Positions 25,761-35,164 of a stretch of 64,000 nucleotides of DNA are shown here, in pieces. The notes beneath the pieces are model-generated. The model did no database searches. It had not been told where the DNA came from and saw only the letters and a program-made list of their open reading frames with translations. The stretch spans positions 248,001 through 312,000 of the forward strand of contig NZ_CP031969.1 of assembly GCF_003443735.1 (NCBI RefSeq). The letters run 5' to 3'. Source of the DNA: Streptomyces sp. CC0208. GTDB taxonomy: Bacteria > Actinomycetota > Actinomycetes > Streptomycetales > Streptomycetaceae. A program made the position numbers and the translations under genes. Position 1 is the stretch's first letter. Each line of letters begins with the position of its first letter.

Positions 25761-26750
25761 ATGAAGCGCACCGACGCCCCACGCCGGACGGTGGTACCGC
25801 GTGGACGCAGCACGCGACGCGCGACCGCCACGGTGGGCGCGATCGCCGCGCTGGTCTCGCTCGTCCTGACCGGATGCACGGCAGACACGGACGCGGCCCA
25901 CAGCGCCTCGCCGACCGCGAAGGCGAAGGCCACCGCAGCCGACGAGAAGCTGACCTACGCCCAGGACCTGCGGATCTCCGACGCCGAGCAGCACCTGATC
26001 ACGCTCTGCATGAGGAAGCAGGGTTTCCGCTACTGGGAGGAAAAGCCGCTGAGCCTGGAGGAGAGCCGACCGGTCGGCTATGTCCAGGACGACGTCGACT
26101 GGGCGCGCAGGCACGGCTACGGCAGCCGGATCTCGGCGAAGGAAGACCGCACCCGCCTGCACAACCCCAACCTCGCCTACCGCGAGTCCCTTTCCCGCTC
26201 ACGCCAGAAGGCCTTCGACATCGCGATGGACGGCGGCCGGGACGCCGTGGTGCTGAAGTCGCCGACGCCGTCCGGCGGCACGATCACCAAGCAGTCCGGC
26301 GGCTGCGCCGGCCAGGCCGAGAAGACGCTGTACGGCGATCCGGAGGCATGGTTCCGCTCCGACGTGACGGTCAGAAACCTGCGCCCCCTGTACGTGGGCA
26401 AGCTGCTGCGTGACAAGGAGCTCACGAGCGCGGTCAGGGCTTGGTCGCGCTGCATGAACAAGGCGGGCCACCCCTTCCCCGACCCCGACGCGGCGCGCCA
26501 GTCCACACGCGAGCACAGCGCGGAGCAGACGCGGGCCGAGGAGGCCAGGACCTTCGCGAACGAGACCCGGATCGCGGTTGCCGACGCCACCTGCGCCCGC
26601 TCCGTCTCCCTCCGCTCGATCGGCGAGCGACGCGAGGCACACTACGTCGGCGAACTGGCCAAGAAGTACGGCCACGCCCTCGACGCCCACGTGCGGATGC
26701 AGCGGCACGCCCTGACCGTCGCCGAGCGCACTGTCCCGGCCCGCACCTGA
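25761..26750 (+). CDS. Putative lipoprotein of unknown function
   Basis: 329 residues from ATG 25761, chosen over ATG 25755 for better spacing from GGGAG. The lipobox is LVLTGC after a twin-arginine-rich, hydrophobic signal (TVGAIAALVSLVLTGC), so the mature protein is anchored to the outer face of the membrane. The mature part is helical and charged, with paired cysteines in LCMRKQGFRYWEE, SGGCAGQAEK, WSRCMNKAGHPFPDPD and ATCARSVSL. These phrases recur in a large family of streptomycete lipoproteins with no assigned role. The family was recognised only in this general sense. Confidence 0.82.
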   Translation: MKRTDAPRRTVVPRGRSTRRATATVGAIAALVSLVLTGCTADTDAAHSASPTAKAKATAADEKLTYAQDLRISDAEQHLITLCMRKQGFRYWEEKPLSLEESRPVGYVQDDVDWARRHGYGSRISAKEDRTRLHNPNLAYRESLSRSRQKAFDIAMDGGRDAVVLKSPTPSGGTITKQSGGCAGQAEKTLYGDPEAWFRSDVTVRNLRPLYVGKLLRDKELTSAVRAWSRCMNKAGHPFPDPDAARQSTREHSAEQTRAEEARTFANETRIAVADATCARSVSLRSIGERREAHYVGELAKKYGHALDAHVRMQRHALTVAERTVPART

Positions 26751-26883
26751 TCCGGGACGCGCCGGCCCCCAGACATCCGTGACACCTGCGTCACGGACAG
26801 ACCCCGCGACGACGCTCGCGGTGCGTCACCCCGCCCCATCCCTTCACGCCTCCCACGAGGCGCAAGCAGAACAGGAATCCGTC

Positions 26884-27351
26884 ATGCGCAAGCTGACCGT
26901 CTCCGTCGCCACCCTGGGCCTGGCGGCCCTCGGCATCGCCATCCCGGCCACCGCTCACGCGGGCCCGGGCTGCAACGCCAACTGGAACTCGCACGGCCGC
27001 GACGGCAACGTCCGCGCCTGGGACGGCACCGACTGCGGCGGCGAACTCCTCGGCGTCACCGCAGGCAGCGACCCCGAGTGGGGTGACGCCTTCGGTCCCT
27101 TCCAGGGCAACGACGTGAACCGCGCCTCGTCCGTCATGAACAGCGGATTCGTCGGCGGCAAGGACGTCGTGGCCTTCTACTGGCTCGCGGACTACACGGA
27201 CACCTCGTACGGCTGCCTCCTGCCGGGCGAGAAGTACGTGGACGACCTCAGCCGGAACCACTACACGAACAACGTGAACATGAACAACTCCATCGAGTCG
27301 CACACCTGGGTGACCTCGAGCGCCTGCGCCCCGGGTTCCTTCATCAGCTGA
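26884..27351 (+). CDS. Small secreted protein, peptidase-inhibitor I36-like
   Basis: 155 residues from ATG 26884. Residues 1-26 are a signal peptide (KLTVSVATLGLAALGIAIPA, cleavage after AHA). The mature protein has four cysteines (C30, DCGGE, YGCLLPG, SACAPG) and the pattern NVRAWDGTDCGGELLG ... NRASSVMNSG ... VAFYWLADYTDTSYGCLLPG. This is the crystallin-like layout of family I36 inhibitors and related secreted streptomycete proteins. A metallopeptidase-inhibitor function is possible but not demonstrated. It ends in a convergent arrangement with the LuxC-like gene. Confidence 0.8.
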   Translation: MRKLTVSVATLGLAALGIAIPATAHAGPGCNANWNSHGRDGNVRAWDGTDCGGELLGVTAGSDPEWGDAFGPFQGNDVNRASSVMNSGFVGGKDVVAFYWLADYTDTSYGCLLPGEKYVDDLSRNHYTNNVNMNNSIESHTWVTSSACAPGSFIS

Positions 27352-27380
27352 AGCCCCTTGTAGCAAGCGTAGTTCTCCGT

Positions 27381-27421
27381 CCGGGACGGCCCGTCGGCAT
27401 CGCGTCGGCGGACTGTCCCGG
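27381..27421. terminator. Imperfect bidirectional hairpin between convergent genes
   Basis: CCGGGAC at 27381-27387 pairs with GTCCCGG at 27415-27421, with further partial pairing inside. It lies 30 bases after the secreted-protein stop and 120 bases before the end of the LuxC-like gene. There is no T-tract, as is common in streptomycetes. Confidence 0.4.
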
Positions 27422-27543
27422 TCCACACGGTCTTCCGCCTGGGGAGACCTGCCGGTTCTGCGTGACACTCCTCCCGCCACCGTGGCCGCTGGCGAGCACG
27501 GCCACGAGCCGCGTGGTGGCCGGTGTTCGGCGAGGGCGGAACG

Positions 27544-28932
27544 TCACTCGTCGTTCACCCACCGCATGAGCCGTTGCAGCGGGAAGAAGCCGTCGTGCGA
27601 GAGACCCGGTGGCATCCCGCCCGCCCTGCCGAGGGAGACCACGCGTTGTACGCCGGCGCAGGCGAGGGCGTCGCGCAGTTCCGCCTTGCGGATGTCGGGG
27701 TACACGCCGACCGTCTGGGTGGCGACCCCGGCATGGGTGACGGCATCGGACAGGGCGGCGACCGGGACGACGTTCACGATCTTCCCGTCGGGGTGGAAGT
27801 CCACCGGTTCGGGAGAGCGGATGACCAGGCCCCGGCCGTCGTAGCCGCCCCACACTCGGTACTCGGGTTCCATGGACCGCAGGACGTCGATCTCCTCGCG
27901 CAGTTCCGCGGCGACCCGCGGGCCGTCGGCCGAGCTGAACTCCCTTGCCACACCGAGTCGTTCGCACAGCAGGGCGGCGTAGCGGTCGGCGTCCTCCCAG
28001 GATCCCTCGACGAACTGGAAGCGGCTGGCCACGCAGGCCTGCTGGTTGAAGAAGGTGGCGTCGGCGGCGCCCGCGTCGGCCGCCCGTGCCAGGCTCTCCT
28101 CGGACGCGAAGGCCTCGCGGCCGATCATCGAGATGGAGGTCTTGGGGTCGAAGGAGACGAGTTCGAATCCCGGGCCGACGTACTTCAGGGCGCTGCGGAT
28201 GGTGGCCTCGCCGCCCCAGGCGACCAGCTTGTCGAAGAACTGCGGGCGGAACAGCACGCTCTCCACCGCCTCGTCGCCGCCGCGCCAGTACACCGCGGAG
28301 AACGACCGCACCACCGGGTGGCCGGGGGCGACCGCGGCCATGGTGCGCAGGATCGCGGTCGCGGTGAACAGGTCGTTCGAGGGCAGTTTCAGGAGGTTGA
28401 CGCCCTTGGTGAGCGCGCCGCGCACGACGGACATCGCCGCGACTCCGGGTGCGTTGCCCGCGATGATGTGCACCAGGCGGGGCGGGAACGCGCGGGTGGC
28501 CGCGATCCGGTCGTCGGGAAGGCGCACCTCGCGCCAGCCGTCGAGCACGTCCGCACCGCCGAGTTCGTGGTCGATCTGCGCGTACAGGCCGGGGCGTTGG
28601 AAGCTGCGCCACAGCACGGCGTATGCGCGCTCCAGCACCTCCGCGGGCAGCGGGCTGACCGGGACCATCCGGTCCAGGGCTTCGGCAAGCAGGCCTGCGC
28701 GGTCCGCCTTGAGAGCCTCGCCAGTCTCCACCAGCAGGTCGACGATCTCCGCGACGGGCACGTCGAAGGCGGGGCCGGGTTCGGTGCGGGGCCACACGAG
28801 GCGGTCCAGGTCCAGGGCCGGGGCGGTGAACCGGCCGCGGTCGACGGGGGTGCTCCGGTCGGCCTCGCCCCGGACCACGTGGACGACGGTCACGGGGGCT
28901 GCCGCGGTGCCGTCGAGCGTCGTACGGCTCAT
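27544..28932 (-). CDS. LuxC-like acyl-CoA/acyl-enzyme reductase
   Basis: 462 residues from ATG 28932, overlapping the LuxE-like stop as ATGA. The family is the aldehyde-dehydrogenase-type LuxC acyl reductase: HIIAGNAPGVAAMSVVRG (155-172), KLPSNDLFTA, YWRGGDE, FDPKTSISMIGRE, and the thiol active site FFNQQACVASR with C300. LuxC reduces an acyl group with NADPH to an aldehyde. Its partner gene encodes a LuxE-like activating enzyme. No luciferase is present in the window, so aldehyde formation must serve metabolism rather than light. It ends the importer operon starting at 32264. Confidence 0.88.
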   Translation of the reverse strand: MSRTTLDGTAAAPVTVVHVVRGEADRSTPVDRGRFTAPALDLDRLVWPRTEPGPAFDVPVAEIVDLLVETGEALKADRAGLLAEALDRMVPVSPLPAEVLERAYAVLWRSFQRPGLYAQIDHELGGADVLDGWREVRLPDDRIAATRAFPPRLVHIIAGNAPGVAAMSVVRGALTKGVNLLKLPSNDLFTATAILRTMAAVAPGHPVVRSFSAVYWRGGDEAVESVLFRPQFFDKLVAWGGEATIRSALKYVGPGFELVSFDPKTSISMIGREAFASEESLARAADAGAADATFFNQQACVASRFQFVEGSWEDADRYAALLCERLGVAREFSSADGPRVAAELREEIDVLRSMEPEYRVWGGYDGRGLVIRSPEPVDFHPDGKIVNVVPVAALSDAVTHAGVATQTVGVYPDIRKAELRDALACAGVQRVVSLGRAGGMPPGLSHDGFFPLQRLMRWVNDE

Positions 28933-30281
28933 CCGTGGATCATCCCCCGCACGTAGGAGTCGAGTGTCGCGGCGCACGTGATCTTGTCGTCGCCGCCGAG
29001 GTCGCCGTAGCGCCGGATGTCCGGCAGGACCGCCGGTCCCGGGCGGCCGCAGGCGCACGGCGAGAAGTCCACGAAGACCCGGTCACCGCTGATCAGCCCG
29101 CCCCAGCGGCCCTCCAGGGAGACATCGAGGAACGCGAACCGTCCCTCGACGACGCCGTGTCCGGGGTTGAGCAGCTTTTCGCCGGGTTCGTCGAGCACCA
29201 GGGGGATCACCCAGGGCGGCACATGGTAGTTGCCCTGCTCGCAGGCGAGGCAGGAGCCCTGGAGCTCGGTCATGCCGTAGCTGCGTACGCGGCGGACGCC
29301 GTCGTAGAAGGCGGTCAGCTGCTGCTGGTAGTCGTCGGGGAGGGCGCGGCCCTTGTTGCCGCCGCCGCTGAGCACCAACGTGTCCGGGTGCAGGCTGCCG
29401 TCGGCCACGCCGCGGGCGCGCAGGGCCTGGATGAGGGTGAACTGCTGGTTGTTCATGCCGGCGATCAGCAGTGGTTCGTCGCGGTGCGCGGCGATGTCGT
29501 CGACGATCTCGGCCATGGCCGCGCCCAGTTCCCGCTCGCGGGACTCGGAGACGGTCTCGAAGGAGCTGATCTCCTGCGGGGTCGCGGCGCCCTCCGCGAT
29601 CCGGCGGCGCAGCAGTGCGCTGCTCATCAGCTCGGACACCCGCATAGGGTCCTCGGTGAGCAGCCTGGTCTCGCCGGGCTGCGCGAAGACGTCGGCGTGC
29701 CAGCGGAAACCGTCGATGGAGCGCATCGGGCCGCTCGCGGGTGCGAGCAGATAGCCGCGGCGGGTGGGCTTCGCCGGCAGGGGGTCGGGCCAGCAGGTGA
29801 GGTTCTCGAGGATGTCGTGCAGGAAACTCAGGTCACTGGCGTCGCAGTTGAGGAAGGAGACCTTCCCCGAGGTACCGCTGGTGATGTACGGGCGGTGGCC
29901 GGCGGCGGTGATGCGGTCGGTCCACTCGTCGATGTCGCGGACGCCGTCCATGTCCACGTCGCCGGGTTCGACGGCGGACACGGTGGTGTACCAGCGCAGG
30001 AGCCGGTCCCAGCGGCCCGCGGTGATGAGGGAGACGGGGTAGGACTTGTAGCTGGTGTGCGAGAAGAGCAGCGACACGAGGTCGTCGAGGCCGGTGATCT
30101 CGTCGACGCCGGTCTCCGTCGCCCGGGTGCGCAGCAACGGAACCCGCTCGCGGTGGGCGGTGAAGGTCTCCCGGGCGGCCTCCAGCTGCAACTCCTTCAG
30201 TTCGTCGGCGGGTTGGTCGAAGGTGTCCCCGGAAAGGGCGAGGGATCGGATCTGCTCGCGTGCGCCTGGCACAGCGTTCAC
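28929..30281 (-). CDS. LuxE-like acyl-activating enzyme (acyl-protein synthetase family)
   Basis: 450 residues from GTG 30281, one base after the stop of the upstream ATPase gene. Adenylation-type motifs are YITSGTSGKVSF (132-143), LVLSGGGNKGR, RSYGMTELQGSC and the late GDRVFVDFSP. This is the LuxE/acyl-protein-synthetase branch of the ANL-like enzymes, which activates a carboxylic acid with ATP and hands the acyl group to LuxC. C-terminal cysteines (SPCACGRPG) are conserved-looking. The coupled LuxC gene supports a two-protein carboxylate reductase. Confidence 0.82.
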   Translation of the reverse strand: MNAVPGAREQIRSLALSGDTFDQPADELKELQLEAARETFTAHRERVPLLRTRATETGVDEITGLDDLVSLLFSHTSYKSYPVSLITAGRWDRLLRWYTTVSAVEPGDVDMDGVRDIDEWTDRITAAGHRPYITSGTSGKVSFLNCDASDLSFLHDILENLTCWPDPLPAKPTRRGYLLAPASGPMRSIDGFRWHADVFAQPGETRLLTEDPMRVSELMSSALLRRRIAEGAATPQEISSFETVSESRERELGAAMAEIVDDIAAHRDEPLLIAGMNNQQFTLIQALRARGVADGSLHPDTLVLSGGGNKGRALPDDYQQQLTAFYDGVRRVRSYGMTELQGSCLACEQGNYHVPPWVIPLVLDEPGEKLLNPGHGVVEGRFAFLDVSLEGRWGGLISGDRVFVDFSPCACGRPGPAVLPDIRRYGDLGGDDKITCAATLDSYVRGMIHG

Positions 30282-30282
30282 C

Positions 30283-31008
<726 letters not shown>

Positions 31009-31019
31009 GGGCCTGCTCC

Positions 31020-32264
31020 TCAGCCGGACGACATCGCCGTCAGGACCTTGCGGACGTCGACAAAGGTCGATCCGGGCTTGGCCCACTCGATCTTCCCGTC
31101 GCGGATGGTCAGTTCGGTGGCGGTGGTGTTGTGGATGCGGTCGAGGCCCTTGATCGGCAGGGCCGTGGACGCCTTCCAGCTCAGCGGCGGGGTCAGTCCG
31201 CCGGTGTCGATGCCCGGGTTGGTGTCGAGCTCCTGCACCAGGGCCTTCGCCGTGATCGTCGGGAGCTTCTTGGCGGCCTCGGTGAAGACCTTGAAGGCCA
31301 CCCACGTCGTCTCGTTGGCACCGTTGGTGGTGTCGATGTCCTTGTCGCCCCTGGTGGCCGCGAGGAAGTCCTTCCAGGCTGAGTCGGAGGTCGGTGGGAA
31401 GTAGCCGGTGATCGCGGCGCCCTCCAGCGGGCCGCCCGCTCCGCCGGTGCTCTCGGCGAGCTGCGGGGTCAGGTTGCCGACGACGCTGCCGAGCTTCGTC
31501 TTGGCGCCCGACTGCACGTACGACTTCACGAACAGGCCCGAGGCGGTGCCCATGATGACGCTCACGCAGTCGCTGCCCTTGGTAGCGGCGGCGACCTGCG
31601 GGGCGAGGTCGGTGGCGGTGAGCGGCACCTTGATGTCCTTGGGCGCCGCACCTCCGGCGGAGAGGGCGCCGACGGTGAGGAACTGCGAGACGACGGCGGC
31701 GGCGGCCACGTCGTAGCGCACGCCGGAGATCTTCTTGCAGCCGTTCTGCACCAGTTGCCGCCCGTGGGCCGCGAACACCACCGGGGTGCCGCCGTTGACC
31801 GGGAACGACAGCGGGTTGGAGAACTCGGCCGCCGAGACGCCGGTGCCGCCGAGGTACGGGATGCCTGCCTTCTGCAGGATGGGCATGTAGCGGTCACCGG
31901 CGAGGCTGTAGGAGCCCACCACCGCGACCACCTTCTCGGCGACCGCCTGCTGGGCGCACTTCTCGGCCTCGTCGGGGTTGTTCTTCTCGTTGCAGGTGAG
32001 CACCTTCAGCGGGGCGCCCTTGATCCCGCCGTTGGCGTTGATCCACTTCTCGTAGGCCTGGGCGGTGAGCCGGACTCCGGGCTGGGCGCTGCCCTGGGTC
32101 TCCTCCGGCGTCCAGACCATCACCTTGACCGGTGTGCCCTTGAGGGCAGAGGTCTCCTCCTTCGAACTGCCGGCCGCCTCTCCCCCGCAGCCGGCGGCGA
32201 GCAGGGCTCCGGTCATCGCGAGAGCGCTCGCTGCGGCTGTTCTGCGTCGGCGTGAGTGGTTCAT
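31020..32264 (-). CDS. ABC importer substrate-binding lipoprotein (LivK-like)
   Basis: 414 residues from ATG 32264, with GGAGGA upstream. The lipobox is LLAAGC (about 21-26) after SALAMTGA. The Peripla_BP_6 fold is shown by GVRLTAQAYEKWINANGGIKG, CAQQAVAEKVVAVVGSYS and AGIPYLGGTGVS. It captures the substrate outside the membrane for the LivF and fused LivHMG proteins. It is the first gene of the minus-strand importer/LuxE/LuxC operon. The ligand class of this family is broad, including aromatic and steroid-type acids, so no ligand is assigned. Confidence 0.92.
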   Translation of the reverse strand: MNHSRRRRTAAASALAMTGALLAAGCGGEAAGSSKEETSALKGTPVKVMVWTPEETQGSAQPGVRLTAQAYEKWINANGGIKGAPLKVLTCNEKNNPDEAEKCAQQAVAEKVVAVVGSYSLAGDRYMPILQKAGIPYLGGTGVSAAEFSNPLSFPVNGGTPVVFAAHGRQLVQNGCKKISGVRYDVAAAAVVSQFLTVGALSAGGAAPKDIKVPLTATDLAPQVAAATKGSDCVSVIMGTASGLFVKSYVQSGAKTKLGSVVGNLTPQLAESTGGAGGPLEGAAITGYFPPTSDSAWKDFLAATRGDKDIDTTNGANETTWVAFKVFTEAAKKLPTITAKALVQELDTNPGIDTGGLTPPLSWKASTALPIKGLDRIHNTTATELTIRDGKIEWAKPGSTFVDVRKVLTAMSSG

Positions 32265-32345
32265 GGTTCCTCCGCTGTGCTCGTCGTCGAGATGCCGAAC
32301 AGCATGGGGTGCGTTTTGTGGTTAGTGAAGTACTCTCGGCACAAT

Positions 32346-32358
32346 TATTTAAATGAAT
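32346..32358 (+). promoter_or_regulatory. Regulon site a (TATTTAAATGAAT), importer divergent promoter
   Basis: It matches the TA(G/T)NTANATGAAT consensus and is part of a near-palindrome ATTATTTAAATGAAT at 32344-32358. It lies between the divergent substrate-binding-protein operon (start 32264) and the LivHMG gene (start 32394), in an otherwise GC-rich context. Confidence 0.5.
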
Positions 32359-32393
32359 ATGCTGTCTCGCTCCTGCCCTCGGGAGGTTCCTCG

Positions 32394-35090
32394 ATGGACG
32401 ACGTCCTGCGTTTCGCCCTGCTCGGCCTCGGGCTCGGCGCCCTCTACGCGCTCACCGCGCACGGCATCGTGCTGGTCTACCGGGGCTCCGGCGTCCTGAA
32501 CTTCGCGCACGGCGCGATCGGGATGGCCGGGGCCTATGTCCAGTGGGAGCTCGTCGGCCAGCACGGCGTGGCGTACTGGCCCGCCACCGCCTGCGGCGTG
32601 CTCACCTCCGCGGTGCTTGGCGTGCTCACCCACCTGCTGGTGCTTCGCCCGCTGCGCAGCGCGTCCTCACTGGCCCGCCTGGTCGGCACCCTGGCGGTCT
32701 TCATCGTGCTCACCGCGATCGCCGTCAAGCGCTACGGCGACAGCCTGGAGCTGGTGCCGGGCAGACTGCCCACCAAGCTGCTGACGATCGCCGGGGCGAC
32801 GGTCTCCGAGGACCGCGTGTGGCTGATCGGCATCGCGGTCGCGGTGACCGTGCTTCTCCACCTGCTCTACAAGCGCACCCTGTTCGGCTTGGGCACCAGC
32901 GCTGTCGCGGAGAACGAGGGCGCTGCCGCCTCGCTCGGCTGGTCCCCGGACCTGATCGCCACCGGCAACTGGGCGCTGGGCTCGGCGCTCGCGGGGCTGA
33001 CGGGCATCCTGATCGTGCCAGTCATCGGTCTGTCGGTGACCGGGCTGACCACCCTCCTGCTGAGCGCCCTGGCAGCCGCCCTGGTCGGCAGGTTCTCCTC
33101 GTTCCCCGTCACGCTGACGGGTGGTCTGGTCATCGGCGTCGTGCAGTCCGAACTGACCCGCTTCGGCTCCGACGTCACCGGGCTCGCCGCCTCGGTCCCT
33201 TTCCTGTTCATCGCCCTGGTGCTGGTCGCACGCGGCCGGGCGCTGCCGCTGCGCGGCACGTTCCTGGACCGGCTGCCCGGTCTGGGCACCGGGAAGGTCC
33301 GCCCCCTGCCGCTGGCACTCGCTGTCGTGACCGGGCTGTCGCTGGTGAGCCTGGCGACACCGCTGTGGGCCGACGCGATCACCACCACCCTGGTGCTGTC
33401 GCTGATCATCCTGTCGATCGTCGTCGTCACCGGGTACGCGGGACAGGTCTCCCTCGCGGCCTACGCACTCGCCGGGACCGGCGCCTTCCTCGCCGGACAC
33501 GCGGCGGCCGACTGGGGATGGCCGTTCGAACTCGCCCTGCTGGCAGGGGTGTTGGGGACCGTGCCGATCGGCCTGCTGTTCGCCCTCCCCGCCGTGCGCA
33601 CCCGCGGCGTCAATCTCGCGATCATCACCCTCGGCCTCGGCACCACGCTGGAGGCGATGGTCTTCCAGAACACCGACCTGTCGACGACCCCCGGCAGCGA
33701 CGGCATCGCAGTCGGCAAGCAGACACTCTTCGGGATCAGCATCTCCGGCGTCGACCATCCGCAGCGGTACGCCGCCGTGGTGCTCGTGCTGTTCGTCGCC
33801 GCCACGCTCGTGGTCGCCAACGTGCGGCGCAGCCGGACCGGCCGCCGGCTGATCGCCGTACGGGCCAACGAACGGGCCGCCGCCGCCCTCGGCATCGACG
33901 TCCGCGCCGCCAAGCTCTACGCGTTCGGTCTGTCCGCGGCCATCGCCGCGCTCGCCGGAGTGCTCACCGGCTTCCGCTCGACCTCGGTCGTCCTGTCCGA
34001 CTTCGCGAGCTTCGGCTCCATCACCGCGCTCGGCCTCGCGGTCATCGGCGGCGTCGGTTTCCTCGTCGGTCCACTGTTCGGCGCGACCTTCGCCGCGGGC
34101 ACGGTGGGCGCCCGGTTCGGAGACCTCGTACTGCCCGGGCTCAGCGCGTGGATGCCGCTGATCGGCGGGATCATCCTGGTGCTGACGCTGGTGGGCAACC
34201 AGGACGGCATCGGCAAGGGGCTCGGCACACGGTCGACGGGAAACCGACGCAATCTGCCCCCGAAGCGCCCTGCGACCGTCCCGAAGGATGATCCGTCGGC
34301 CGCTTCGACCGTGACCCGGGCCGCCCCGCTCCCCCTCCAGGTACGGGACCTCACCGTCCGCTACGGCGGTGTCGTCGCCGTCGACGGGCTCTCACTGGAC
34401 GTCGGACCGGGCCAGGTCGTGGGGCTCATCGGTCCCAACGGTGCCGGCAAGACCTCCGCCATCGACGCGGTCACCGGCTTCACCCGAGCCGCCTCGGGCA
34501 GTGTGCGCCTCGGCGATCGGGACGCGACCCGGCTGCCGGTCCACCGGCGGGCCAACGCCGGTCTGAGCCGGTCGTTCCAGTCCCTGGAGCTGTTCGAGGA
34601 CATGACCGTCCTGGACAACCTGTACGCGGCCTGCGACCGGCCCGGCCGATGGGCGTACCTCATGGACCTGGTCCGTCCCGGCAGCCGCCCGCTGCCTGCC
34701 CATGTGCTCGTCGCGGTACGGGAGTTCGGCCTCCAGGACAGCTTGGACCGGCCGGTGGGCGACCTGTCGTACGGAGAGCGCCGGCTGCTGGCCATCGCCC
34801 GCGCCGTTGCGGCCTCGCCGTCCGTGCTGCTCCTCGACGAACCGGCGGCCGGCCTGTCAGACGACGAGACCCGGGAACTGGCCCACCTGGTACGGCGGCT
34901 CGCCGAGGACTGGGGCATGGGGGTGCTGCTCGTCGAGCACGACGTCGACATGGTGATGAGCGTCTGCGACCAGGTCGTGGTCCTCGACTTCGGACGCCGG
35001 ATCTGCGCCGGTACGCCGGAGGAGGTCCGGCGCGATCCGGCGGTACGGGCGGCCTACCTGGGCGACCTGGAGCCGGAGGCACTGGCCTGA
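32394..35090 (+). CDS. Fused LivH-LivM-LivG branched-chain-type ABC transporter (two permeases plus ATPase)
   Basis: 898 residues from ATG 32394, with GGGAGG upstream. Residues 1-290 are a LivH permease (ALYALTAHGIVLVYRGSGVLNF, GMAGAY). About 300-620 are LivM (VVTGYAGQVSLAAYALAGTGAF, LRAVRAN-like IAVRANERAAAALGID). After a linker about 620-645, residues 645-898 form a LivG ATPase with Walker A GPNGAGKT near 680, signature LSYGERRLLAIARA near 789 and LLLDEPAAGLSD near 813. These are normally three separate genes. There is no frameshift and codon use is even, so the fusion looks genuine. Confidence 0.92.
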   Translation: MDDVLRFALLGLGLGALYALTAHGIVLVYRGSGVLNFAHGAIGMAGAYVQWELVGQHGVAYWPATACGVLTSAVLGVLTHLLVLRPLRSASSLARLVGTLAVFIVLTAIAVKRYGDSLELVPGRLPTKLLTIAGATVSEDRVWLIGIAVAVTVLLHLLYKRTLFGLGTSAVAENEGAAASLGWSPDLIATGNWALGSALAGLTGILIVPVIGLSVTGLTTLLLSALAAALVGRFSSFPVTLTGGLVIGVVQSELTRFGSDVTGLAASVPFLFIALVLVARGRALPLRGTFLDRLPGLGTGKVRPLPLALAVVTGLSLVSLATPLWADAITTTLVLSLIILSIVVVTGYAGQVSLAAYALAGTGAFLAGHAAADWGWPFELALLAGVLGTVPIGLLFALPAVRTRGVNLAIITLGLGTTLEAMVFQNTDLSTTPGSDGIAVGKQTLFGISISGVDHPQRYAAVVLVLFVAATLVVANVRRSRTGRRLIAVRANERAAAALGIDVRAAKLYAFGLSAAIAALAGVLTGFRSTSVVLSDFASFGSITALGLAVIGGVGFLVGPLFGATFAAGTVGARFGDLVLPGLSAWMPLIGGIILVLTLVGNQDGIGKGLGTRSTGNRRNLPPKRPATVPKDDPSAASTVTRAAPLPLQVRDLTVRYGGVVAVDGLSLDVGPGQVVGLIGPNGAGKTSAIDAVTGFTRAASGSVRLGDRDATRLPVHRRANAGLSRSFQSLELFEDMTVLDNLYAACDRPGRWAYLMDLVRPGSRPLPAHVLVAVREFGLQDSLDRPVGDLSYGERRLLAIARAVAASPSVLLLDEPAAGLSDDETRELAHLVRRLAEDWGMGVLLVEHDVDMVMSVCDQVVVLDFGRRICAGTPEEVRRDPAVRAAYLGDLEPEALA

Positions 35091-35116
35091 GCCTCCCGTC
35101 CCGGGGACGCCGAGAA

Positions 35117-35144
35117 CCGGAGGCGCTGATCTCAGCGCCTCCGG
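35117..35144. terminator. Strong hairpin between convergent LivHMG and SDR genes
   Basis: CCGGAGGCGCTG pairs perfectly with CAGCGCCTCCGG around the loop ATCT. It lies 26 bases after the LivHMG stop and 20 before the end of the convergent SDR gene. A bidirectional terminator is likely. Confidence 0.65.
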
Positions 35145-35164
35145 CGGCAGTGGCGGGAACCGTG

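Noticed and set aside
27544..30281. A bioluminescence (lux) operon
   Set aside because: No luciferase alpha/beta, LuxD or flavin reductase gene is present, and the neighbours are an importer and beta-oxidation genes.
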